Shown here: positions 1 through 6,845 of the stretch, piece after piece
How the letters are laid out: every line of letters begins with the position of its first letter
Position numbering within the stretch: the first letter of the stretch is position 1
Assembly (NCBI GenBank): GCA_028565715.1
Contig: JAOXYC010218017.1
Span: 1-11,042 of the forward strand
Source of the DNA: Phoronis pallida
Lineage: Eukaryota > Phoronida > Phoronidae
Direction of reading: 5' to 3'
Length of the DNA stretch: 11,042 bases
Position numbers and translations under genes: made by a program
The notes under the pieces: model-generated
What the model was told of the DNA's origin: nothing
Database searches by the model: none
What the model saw: only the letters and a program-made list of their open reading frames with translations

Positions 1-184
1 AATTTTTGGTCTTTTTATACAGGACTTGTTTGGGTATATTTAACTAGATTTTTCAAGGGAGACTTTTTCACACTTTATTGGGGAAAATTGAGTCACTTTG
101 GAGGGGAATTTCATGTGATTTTGGAATAAATCTGGGAGGGGAAGGGGTCTTGTAACGGCCCCAATCAGGTCATCAAGGGCCCTG
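1..184. mobile_element. Right-hand part of a dispersed repeat (same family as 2801-3129), truncated by window edge
   Basis: This segment aligns along its length with 2946-3129. Shared blocks include GAATTTCATGTGATT, then TGGAATAAAT, GAGGGGAAGG, CTTGTAAC and the terminal GGGCCCTG at 177-184. The match is imperfect, with scattered substitutions and small indels, so the two copies are old. The end at 184 is set by the homologous terminus of the better-preserved copy. The left part lies outside the window, so no target duplication can be checked. No protein is encoded. Confidence 0.75.
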
Positions 185-187
185 GGC

Positions 188-348
188 GATATAAAAATTT
201 GAAAATACCCTTTTTAATCTACTGAAACACCTGGTTGAAAAATCCATGGGTAATACAATACAGAATAGATTATATACTCAAACATGTCTCGATGTAACTC
301 ATGTGATATAAAAATTAGAAAATATTCTGAACCAGGGTTGAAATATGG
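188..348 (+). repeat. Imperfect local duplication, two copies about 117 bp apart
   Basis: GATATAAAAATTTGAAAATA at 188-207 recurs as GATATAAAAATTAGAAAATA at 305-324. Both are followed by similar text ending in a CTGGTTGAAA or CAGGGTTGAAA-like tail. It starts immediately after the end of the mobile element at 184, so it may be flanking DNA duplicated along with a repeat terminus. The function is unknown. Confidence 0.45.
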
Positions 349-1037
349 ATAAAACAGAAAATGTTTGAACACACTAATTTAATTTTTTGAGTTGTCATTA
401 AAAATTAGAAGTTCTATTTTTTCTTTGCCCAAGCACGAAGGTTCAATGACATCTTGTTTTCAATAATATCAAAATGTAAATTCCTCGACAACAAAATCAG
501 TCAAGACTAGAGGCGTGAAGGGATATGTGTACTAAGCTCTGAAAACAAGAATTCATTGAAAGTATGACAAGGTTGAGCGGAAATGATGATATGCGAAAGT
601 GTGGATTCAATCAATAATTAAAACTGTGTTGATTGTTGACGGACAAACAATTGTTGAAGTTGTAACATATTCTCCAAATATTTGTTATGAAATGAAATTT
701 GAATGGTACGATTCATTTTGTTTCAAAGAGACAACACACCTATGAGGAAGTACATAAATACAAATTTGAACAGATTGGACATTCCTGCGAAAGAAACTGA
801 TTTTGCTCGAGGCCAACTCTTTGGTTACCTGCCAAAATGAACAGCATAACATTCCGATGAGGTTGGAGTACTTTTGTCTAATGAATGAATGATTAGAAGA
901 AACAATGAATGCGGCTTCGAACTGGACTGTTAACTCTCAGAGTCTGACATTATTTGTGGATTTAACATTAACAGCTCAGTTTAAGGTGTACAATGCTACA
1001 AAGCAATATATAATTGCCAAATTCTCCTTTATTGCGT
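349..1037. other. AT-rich non-coding stretch, nothing recognised
   Basis: There are no open frames of coding quality on either strand, no splice-bounded conserved peptide and no clear repeat terminus. It is probably intron of the minus-strand channel gene, or intergenic DNA downstream of it. Confidence 0.5.
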
Positions 1038-1097
1038 TAGGATTTTGTTATGAATTGATTCTTTAACTAGGATTTTGTTATGAATTGATTCTTTAAC
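1038..1097 (+). repeat. Exact tandem duplication, 2 x 30 bp
   Basis: The 30-bp unit starting TAGGATTTTGTTATGAATTG occurs at 1038-1067 and again, identical, at 1068-1097. Perfect identity in non-coding DNA implies a recent slippage or duplication event, and copy number may vary between individuals. Confidence 0.95.
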
Positions 1098-1999
1098 TAA
1101 GACAAAAATTACAAATGTTCATAAAAACAAGTCAAAACTTTTATAAAAGAGATGGATGAAACACAACCCAAAGGTTAATGATTTTATACTTTACTAAGTA
1201 GCAATGTATGCCTTTAAACAAAGCACACATCTTTAACACAGCTTTATTCAAACATAATTTAACCCGAACAGTGTTAAAGTCAGTGTGGACACACTTTATT
1301 AATTACAACACTCATGGCAACTGTTTGAAATATTGATTTACTATGACAAGGTTTAATTACAAATCTGAGACAATAGGTTAAACCTGAAATATATGTCAAC
1401 ATGCTCACAATGACATATCTTGCTATTTTGTGATGATATCTATATACAATGCTCTGATTTTTCAACACAAATTCTAAGTTAGGGAAAATGTTCAGTAAGT
1501 TGTCATTGACAATAAACCCAATTGCTCTTTGAAATTACTGACATTTTGCAAAAAACCAAAGCGCTACAAATTACTTGAGCATGTTTTTGAGAAATTTCAG
1601 TGTTTGTTTACTCACGTCATAAACCCAATAAACCAAAATGACCCAATTTTTTCCATTGGCCTGAAATTAATTAGCATAAAACAACCACAAATGACCTTTA
1701 AGGTCACCTATTGTTTTAATAGATGATTTGAGAAAACAGTGTTTTTTAATCTGTGTTAATCAAGATTCCATATGTTTGAGATCATTTGTGTACAAGATAT
1801 TTTGAGAACTTTTTGCTGGGGTCATCATTGAGACAGAGTTGCTGGAAATTTAGGCCTCTTATTATCATTCATGCTATTGTCAAGTTACCCTACAACTTCC
1901 AGATCAATGGATGATTGAGAAAAGGCCAGGGCTCAATGCCATCTTATCCCATATACCTTTTATTAACAGGATAAAGGGAACTTACAAGATATACAATTC
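1098..1999. other. AT-rich non-coding stretch, nothing recognised
   Basis: Only short frames of about 60 codons exist here (one on each strand). Their translations are rich in Phe, Ile, Lys and Asn, as expected from random AT-rich DNA, and they match no family I know. No splice-site-bounded exon or RNA gene is evident. Confidence 0.5.
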
Positions 2000-2003
2000 T
2001 TTA

Positions 2004-2319
2004 GCCCCCCCCACACCTGGGGCGATTACCGTGCAACATTCGCGTGGGGGTCCTTTTCTGCAACATTCGCGATGAACATTAATCATGTTTGATCTTGTTT
2101 TTCGCTAGGTGTGCGGGGGACCACCTTTTCATTAATGCGCATGCAAAGTGACGTGTTTTTCATTGTTATAGTGCCTCTATTGAGTCTACATGAAATTTGT
2201 AGTTTTAGCGTTGCTTTAGCGTTGCAATATTCGCGCTAGGTGTTCAGAGGTACAAACTCAGCGTGAATGTTGCCTTAGCGTGAATGTTGTCACTGCAATC
2301 GCGCTAGGTGTGCGGGGGC
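2004..2319. mobile_element. 316-bp MITE-like non-autonomous DNA transposon with TTTA target duplication
   Basis: The left end GCCCCCCCCACACCTGGGGC and the inverted right end GCCCCCGCACACCTAGCGC are matching terminal inverted repeats. The similarity continues inward through GCGATT and CAACATTC for roughly 45 bp. TTTA flanks both ends directly (2000-2003 and 2320-2323). The element is much richer in CpG than its surroundings and has internal sub-repeats: GCTAGGTGTGCGGGGG is identical at 2104-2119 and 2303-2318, CAACATTCGCG occurs at 2034-2044 and 2061-2071, and CAATATTCGCG at 2225-2235. There is no transposase frame, so it would need one supplied elsewhere. The superfamily is not certain from the termini alone. 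Confidence 0.8.
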
Positions 2320-2323
2320 TTTA

Positions 2324-2795
2324 GTATCACTTCAAAACTATGATATGAAGTTAAAAACCTAACAGAATTATTCAGTCTATATTCCCTAGTGAATTATTAA
2401 GTTTAAATCCAGACAAAAGTACAACAGCATTGGGATGAATAATTAAATCGAAGCAGAACTCTGCGTTCATCTTCATGTTATGAATGTCTATGGTGGCTGT
2501 CTGAGATGAGCTCATTTATCAATGAACATATCTAAGCTGCAATACTACATGTCATTTCTAGAACAGTCAATAGACAACTGCTTCATTGTTTGATTTATTC
2601 TCAGACCAGCTGAACGGAAAGTGTTCAAATGCACGTACTTTCGTTAAATCTGTGGGTCTTGAATCAAGCATATTTCAATATCATTTTCCGTATACACTGT
2701 TTTCATACAAAAACCGGTCCAAATTTGTCATTGAATAGAGCGCGCACTTTCTCCCTTTGCTATGCAAGTACTAGCGGGATCTAATCAAGATTTTT
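2324..2795. other. Spacer between two mobile elements, nothing recognised
   Basis: Non-coding, moderately AT-rich DNA with no open frame of note. One weak inverted pair (AACGGAAAGT and ACTTTCGTT near 2611-2646) is too short and imperfect to call. Confidence 0.45.
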
Positions 2796-2800
2796 GGTTC

Positions 2801-3129
2801 CAGGGCCTTCGTTCAACTTTGCAGACAGGTGCCTGTGGCTACAAAAGGGTGATTTTTCGCATCGTTTTGGGGAATTATTGCTGTTGTATGTTGACCCAAA
2901 ATGCGCTAAATACTGTTAAATTTCCAATTTTGAAATGCTAACTCTTATTAATGTTTGATATTTTAGCAGGACTGTTCTGGTAGAGAATAATCTTAATTTT
3001 TTAAGGGGGAATTTTCTCACTCTTAGAAATTTTGGTCAGTTTAGGGGCGAATTTCATGTGATTATGGAATAAATTTAAGAGGGGAAGGTGCCTTGTAACA
3101 GCCCCAAAACCAGGTCAGCGAGGGCCCTG
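2801..3129. mobile_element. 329-bp non-autonomous DNA transposon with CAGGGCC termini and GGTTC target duplication
   Basis: The left end CAGGGCCTTCGTT and the inverted right end CAGGGCCCTCGCT agree at 11 of 13 positions. GGTTC flanks both ends flush (2796-2800 and 3130-3134), which is a 5-bp target duplication. Termini beginning CAGGG are typical of hAT superfamily elements, most of which make 8-bp duplications, although some lineages make 5-bp ones. The last 184 bp are homologous to 1-184, confirming a repeat family. There is no coding capacity; presumably it is mobilised in trans or inactive. Confidence 0.75.
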
Positions 3130-3134
3130 GGTTC

Positions 3135-3539
3135 GACAGCAGTAACTCACATAGACCTCCTAGTCATAGCTAAAACTGTTTAGCATCCTTCTCAATTGCC
3201 TATTTCAAAACACCAATTGCAGTACATGGAAGTATGGAGTGTTGTTGTAATAGTTAAGTGGGTAAAGATAATTTTTGCACAAGAACCCTGTTCCCCCAAC
3301 TACTAGATATTTTAGAGATGTTTGTGAATGACTGAGACTGAGTGCAAGGTTGAGTGTGCCTAGATTTACTGAACACCAATCATCCATGAACTTTTAGCAT
3401 TCAACCAAGGTGTTGGCTGACATGAACAGCCAGTGTATACCATGCTGGTATGTGTGAACTGTTACATTATACCTCCACAGCTTACTGTAACATACTGCCA
3501 TCAGCTGCATGTAACATCCAAGCTGTTGGAGTTTTACAT
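3135..3539. other. Non-coding spacer with scattered TGTAACAT-like words
   Basis: No exon or element terminus was found. The word TGTAACAT or its near reverse recurs around 3460-3520 (TGTTACAT, TGTAACAT twice), and similar words build the minisatellite at 6250-6487. A 60-codon minus-strand frame at 3205-3387 has no recognisable content. Confidence 0.4.
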
Positions 3540-3727
3540 AGACTGTACTCCAGTCCCTTCGACCCCCGGTTGAGGGACTGTAACAATCGCGGGGGTCTAC
3601 CGAAAGTAGATCGCCACTAGAAGACTGCGGTTAAGCGAAGTGACGTCATCCGCAAATACTTAGCGATACTGAATTAGCACGCGATTGATTCAGTCTGTCG
3701 TTTTCAACGACGGGCTGAGTTCAGTCT
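3540..3727 (+). other. 188-bp CpG-rich foldback unit: structured RNA candidate or MITE with hairpin-bearing ends
   Basis: Nested pairings account for most of the unit. The closing helix is AGACTG at 3540-3545 with CAGTCT at 3722-3727, continued after one mismatch by ACTC with GAGT. Hairpin 1 is at 3551-3580 (13 pairs, CCC loop). A long-range helix CAATCGCG (3584-3591) with CGCGATTG (3680-3687) encloses hairpin 2 (TCTAC-CGAAA-GTAGA, 3596-3610) and a TGCGG/CCGCA stem (3626-3654). Hairpin 3 (3691-3717) has 12 pairs around TTC. The four wobble pairs seen in the hairpins are G-T on the plus strand, so a plus-strand transcript would fold better than a minus one. Alternatively, the two ends are about 50-bp imperfect inverted repeats, making it a short transposon; TA dinucleotides lie at both borders. 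I do not recognise the family. Confidence 0.55.
3641..3648. promoter_or_regulatory. CRE-type palindrome TGACGTCA
   Basis: This is a perfect 8-bp consensus binding site for CREB/ATF bZIP factors, lying within the CpG-rich foldback unit, in the arm between TGCGG and CCGCA. The motif is exact, but whether it is bound is unknown; a chance occurrence inside a CpG-rich repeat is quite possible. Confidence 0.3.
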
Positions 3728-5224
3728 TACGTTTTCTGTCATGAATAACTAATTTTTAAAATTAAATATACTCAGATTATTTTTTTATCAAATCCAATAT
3801 GTGAAACTGGAAACACTTGAATTGAAATCCCAGACCCTCGGAGACAGAAGTCATGAATCTTCTTTTTAATTTTATCTCGAAAATCAAGGTGTTTATACTG
3901 GAAATGACAGTTTTAATACATTGATTAATGATCATGCCAGGATGAAGGAACTGTTTCCTAAGAAGCATGTGACTGAACAAGAAATCCCTGGACAGGAATT
4001 GCATTCAAGATGTGATGAGTGAAAATACATTGCAATTGACCATCAGCAGAGTTATTCATGACAAATACCAATACTCAAACCCCATAATCAATGTCAAAAT
4101 GCATTACAGTTACACCAGTTATAGATACACTGATAACTATCAATGAAATACAATCTATTGCAGTACTGCATGTTTTGAGAGGGTAATGGGCTATCAGATT
4201 TCAGTGTTCAAAAAAGCTCAAGTAGGTTAATACATAAACTATAGAGCCCAGTACTGATGGATGAGGGTGATATTTGAGTTCACAGTTGAAATGTGTGAAT
4301 GGCAGGCTAGTATACTAATTGGACTATTGAAAAAACAAATTAAGATATTAGCTGCTACAAGTGAGGAAGACAAATATGGAGAGCAGATTCTAAAAAACAG
4401 AATTGAAGTTGTTATGGAACAAATGGTAGTTATATGGAATCAATAAAAACATTTACCGTTTCTGGTTATACCTTCAGATCAAGTATCTATATAATTCTTG
4501 ACCTTCATAATTTACTAATGAATTGCATTTATATCCCAAAACTTCAGATTTGTCATGTACTCATTTAATGCAAATCCTTCAAGGTTCAACATAGTCTTTA
4601 GAGATTTGTCTGACATTTCATATAAACTTAATCACATCCAAAGTATGTTGAACAATAAAATATACAATCTCCAATGAATTGAAAATACACTTAGGAATGG
4701 AGTTCTACAAATCTTATTTTTTTAAGTCAGTTTGTGCCTGTTCCCAGAGCTGTTTTTTGCATGCAGCTGGCTTCAAAAATATATCATTGAAGTAGAATTT
4801 ACATAAAGCTGTTCTTCAAGCAATTCCAAAATCGTTTTCTAAACTATTTTCAACAAAAAATCCAAATTTGCTGAATGCATTTAGTAATGGGAAAAATGAT
4901 CTTATGTTTACAATTTGCGCTCCTTAGACCACCATCTCCGAAATTAAGTGAATAAAACCAACCAAAACCCTCATTTAAGCGTTTGACATGACTATAAGAC
5001 TATAATCAATCGCAATTAGACTCAATGATGTACTATACAAGCACAAAAAACACTTGTCAATTAGCAAAACAGGACAATATATGGCAGTCACTGAACTCTT
5101 GAGTGAAGCAATCCATATTTACTGATGAATTGAATGACTGGTTTGCATCAGTGAGTACTCTCTGGTCTCACTCATTTACATATGATATACATGCCATGTT
5201 CATTTCACTGAGACAGAGGATAAC
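3728..5224. other. Long AT-rich non-coding stretch with no supported gene
   Basis: About 1.5 kb without a recognisable exon, RNA gene or repeat terminus. A 61-codon plus-strand frame at 4261-4446 has an unusually charged, helix-prone translation (rich in Glu and Lys) with AATAAA overlapping its end. A shorter plus-strand open stretch ends near 4020. Neither matches a family I know nor has convincing flanking splice sites, so neither is annotated as a gene. Confidence 0.45.
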
Positions 5225-5436
5225 CAGGAATGTTTATTACAATTTATGTTTATTTGATAAAGTGCTCATTTTGACAAGAACATAGTGTGCTGATGTTCAT
5301 TGCTATTAGCTAATGTAATCTATGGATATTCATTTTCAGAAAGCAATACAGGAAAGTTTATTACAATTTATTGTGTATTGATAAACTTTATTTGTTATAA
5401 AGTGCTCATTTTGACAAGGACCTTAGTACATGATGC
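5225..5436 (+). repeat. Imperfect direct repeat, about 73 and 88 bp, 51 bp apart
   Basis: Copy A (5225-5297) and copy B (5349-5436) share CAGGAA, GTTTATTACAATTTAT and AAAGTGCTCATTTTGACAAG, then weaker similarity ending in TGATG. Copy B carries roughly 15 extra bases in the middle (around TGTATTGATAAACT). Copy B lies directly beyond the 3' side of the tRNA-like sequence at 5473-5545, read on the minus strand, so it may be the body of a tRNA-derived SINE with copy A a headless fragment. Confidence 0.6.
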
Positions 5437-5472
5437 CAATGTTTTATGAATTTTGGAAAGAGAAAAAATACA

Positions 5473-5545
5473 GAACTCGACTGATAATCGAACCCAGGTC
5501 TTCCTGATTGCTGGTCAGATGCTCATTCAACTGAGCTACCAAGAC
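5473..5545 (-). pseudogene. tRNA-like sequence (degenerate tRNA or SINE head)
   Basis: Read on the minus strand, 73 nt fit the tRNA layout exactly. The acceptor strands are GTCTTGG and TCGAGTT (several wobbles, one mismatch). The D arm is GCTC/GAGC with an 8-nt loop, the anticodon stem TCTGA/TCAGG, the variable loop 5 nt, and the T arm CTGGG-TTCGATT-ATCAG. The A box (TGGTAGCTCAGTTG) and B box (GGTTCGATTAT) are recognisable as RNA polymerase III promoter elements. The anticodon position reads AGC (Ala), but base 33 is C instead of the near-universal T, and the G53-C61 pair is lost (G-A). It is therefore more likely a decayed tRNA or tRNA-derived SINE than a working gene. Confidence 0.65.
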
Positions 5546-5983
5546 TCTTGTATTTATGTGCCAATTTCATTAAAAAAAAAATGTTTTACGAAATTGATCA
5601 CTTTCTGCCAGTAAAAGTAACCATTAATTTGTCTTGTTGAAAATATAGTTCATAGACAACTCCTCATGATCACAAGTTTTTAACCCAGCTTCTTGAGCCA
5701 GGGAACTAAAACTGTGATGAGTGTCTGAGAGCTAATCATGGTATTGGTAGCCTTTCCCTCCATAACTGCCGCCCATATTCCATGAATCAGAGTGTTAGCT
5801 TCAAGCACTCAACAAGGGTTGTGATTACATGCTGGCCAGATGGCATCACATATGTAAACACATATAGAGTTTTAATATTGATCAATCTGAGTGAACCTCA
5901 ATCTAAAGTCAAGTTGACGAACTTAATATCACATAATAATTAATACCTACCTGTGCTTAAATTAAAATTCACCTGAACTGAAC
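5546..5983. other. Non-coding spacer, nothing recognised
   Basis: It contains a run of ten A residues at 5572-5581 beside the tRNA-like sequence and otherwise unremarkable DNA. No exon, RNA gene or repeat boundary was seen. Confidence 0.4.
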
Positions 5984-6031
5984 TATTTAATTGGAAGCTT
6001 TATGGAATATTTAATTGGAAGCTTTATGGAA
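5984..6031 (+). repeat. Exact tandem duplication, 2 x 24 bp
   Basis: The 24-bp unit beginning TATTTAATTGGAAGCTTTAT is identical at 5984-6007 and 6008-6031, and the first bases of a third unit (TATTT) follow. This is recent local slippage in the intron. Confidence 0.95.
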
Positions 6032-6249
6032 TATTTTATACAAGGAGAGGCCGCACGCATGAGAATCAGGAAAGGTTAGAATCTGAACGAATTGAGTAGA
6101 TTTCTGTTTTTGAGGCACAACAACACATTTTTGTCGAGAAGAGTCACAGTAAACTGACTATAACATGCCTTCAGTTTTGGTAAATTTTTATGAAACAGAC
6201 ACACCAAAAATGACAGCTCATACTATACTGTGATACACATGCACGCAGT

Positions 6250-6487
6250 CACACCATACAGAAGTCTAGGCTGTAATGTGTAACATGTAACATGACTGTG
6301 TAACATGACTGAGTAACAAGCCTGTGTAACGCTCAAGATTCACACCCATGCCCCTTCACACACCATACAGAAGTCTAAATTATAATGTGTAACATGTAAC
6401 GTGACTGTGTACCATGACTGTGTAACATGTCTCAGTTATGCTCAGATTCACACCCATGCACCTCCACACACCGCACAGAACTAAGCT
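6250..6487 (+). repeat. Minisatellite, 108-109 bp unit, about 2.2 copies
   Basis: Units begin CACACCATACAG at 6250, CACACCATACAG at 6359 and CACACCGCACAG at 6467. The first two run about 109 and 108 bp with high similarity, including AATGTGTAACATGTAAC and GATTCACACCCATGC. Inside each unit is a shorter repeat of roughly 14-15 bp built on TGTGTAACATGAC. The third unit is cut off after about 20 bp, 10-20 bp from the U12 donor, so the array lies within the first part of the downstream intron. Confidence 0.85.
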
Positions 6488-6497
6488 TTATCACCAA

Positions 6498-6507
6498 AAA
6501 AGGATAT
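6498..6507 (-). other. U12-type (minor spliceosome) 5' splice site, AT-AC class
   Basis: Read on the minus strand, the exon ends ...GTGGAGTGGAA and the intron starts ATATCCTTTT, which matches the U12 donor consensus RTATCCTTT at every position. Cutting here keeps VEWK intact, with the last Lys base supplied by the next exon (phase 2). No GT donor lies near the point where Cav1 homology stops: beyond it the reading frame gives YPFLV, which is not channel sequence. Voltage-gated sodium and calcium channel genes are known to carry conserved minor-class introns, which agrees with this call. The terminal AC and the branch site (TCCTTRAC-like) were not found, so the AT-AC class is inferred from the donor alone. 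Confidence 0.85.
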
Positions 6508-6823
6508 TTCCACTCCACTATGGAGATGCACGCCCTTCGTATAGGGTTCTTCAATGATAAACACAATAGTGCCCGTGGAGGGCGAGGGTTCACATTTTGA
6601 CTCCTCTGTCGAGCCTGCGCTCTCTTTTTCTGTGCAGCCGTCATAGCTGCGGTGGCGAGTGCGTCGTTCCAGGCTGAACTTAATGGCTTATCGGGTAATT
6701 TTGTTTGGGAGTTATCTCCTCCGTTGTTTTGTGAGTCGGTGGCGTTAGTATCCTGATCGGCTGATTGGTTAATACTCCGTTGTGACTGAAGCGATGTGGT
6801 ACCGCCACCCTCATTATTCAAAT
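6508..6823 (-). CDS. Cav1 (CACNA1-type): Internal exon of L-type (Cav1) voltage-gated calcium channel alpha-1 subunit, cytoplasmic N-terminus
   Basis: This 316-nt exon encodes about 105 residues of the cytoplasmic N-terminus of the pore-forming alpha-1 subunit, which carries depolarisation-gated calcium current across the plasma membrane. The first half is low-complexity and polar (S, N, Q, D, T, G). Next comes a likely helix, [18 protein letters not shown], then a basic stretch (KKRAQARQR). The end is the conserved RPPRALL and [14 protein letters not shown], which in known Cav1 channels lies immediately before IS1 (usually continuing PFE...). Cav2 and Cav3 channels do not carry this block, so I assign Cav1. 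The exon begins with two bases of a codon (upstream intron phase 1) and ends with AA of the final Lys codon (downstream intron phase 2). The frame also stays open into both introns; an ATG at 6863 lies upstream of the acceptor and is not the start. The initiator Met, IS1 and the rest of the channel are outside this exon. The exon identity is firm; exactly where the first exon lies is unknown. Confidence 0.95.
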
Positions 6824-6845
6824 CTGAAAAAGGTAAAAAAAAATG
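6824..6845 (-). other. U2-type 3' splice site of the Cav1 exon
   Basis: On the minus strand, nine T residues, ACC, TTTTT and then CAG directly precede the exon base at 6823. This is a standard polypyrimidine tract plus AG acceptor. It places the first two bases of the exon (AT) as codon positions 2 and 3, so the upstream exon should end with a single codon base. The two sides of one exon therefore use different splice-site classes: U2-type upstream, U12-type downstream. Confidence 0.85.

Noticed and set aside
1280-1726. Two short ORFs, one on each strand
   Set aside because: Compositions typical of random AT-rich DNA and no similarity to known proteins.
3596-3610. Hammerhead ribozyme core suggested by CGAAA next to a stem
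   Set aside because: The essential CTGATGA motif is absent from the surrounding 200 bp, and here CGAAA is simply the hairpin loop.
3875-3900. U12 branch-site-like ACCTTGAT on the minus strand
   Set aside because: No AC terminus or IS1-encoding sequence follows within the required distance.
3777-4004. 75-codon minus-strand ORF and a plus-strand open stretch over the same bases
   Set aside because: AT-rich composition, no recognised family, no convincing splice or start context. The plus-strand stretch has an upstream stop and only a weak acceptor.
5041-5080. Possible IS1 exon (FAN-like codons on the minus strand)
   Set aside because: The frame hits a stop directly after Phe-Ala-Asn, and no acceptor or surrounding IS1 similarity is present.
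5473-5545. Functional tRNA-Ala(AGC)
   Set aside because: C at position 33, loss of the G53-C61 pair and a weak acceptor stem make a working tRNA unlikely.
6432-6507. Extension of the channel reading frame downstream to the stop at 6432
   Set aside because: Cav1 similarity stops at VEWK, and the sequence beyond is the U12 donor and the minisatellite.
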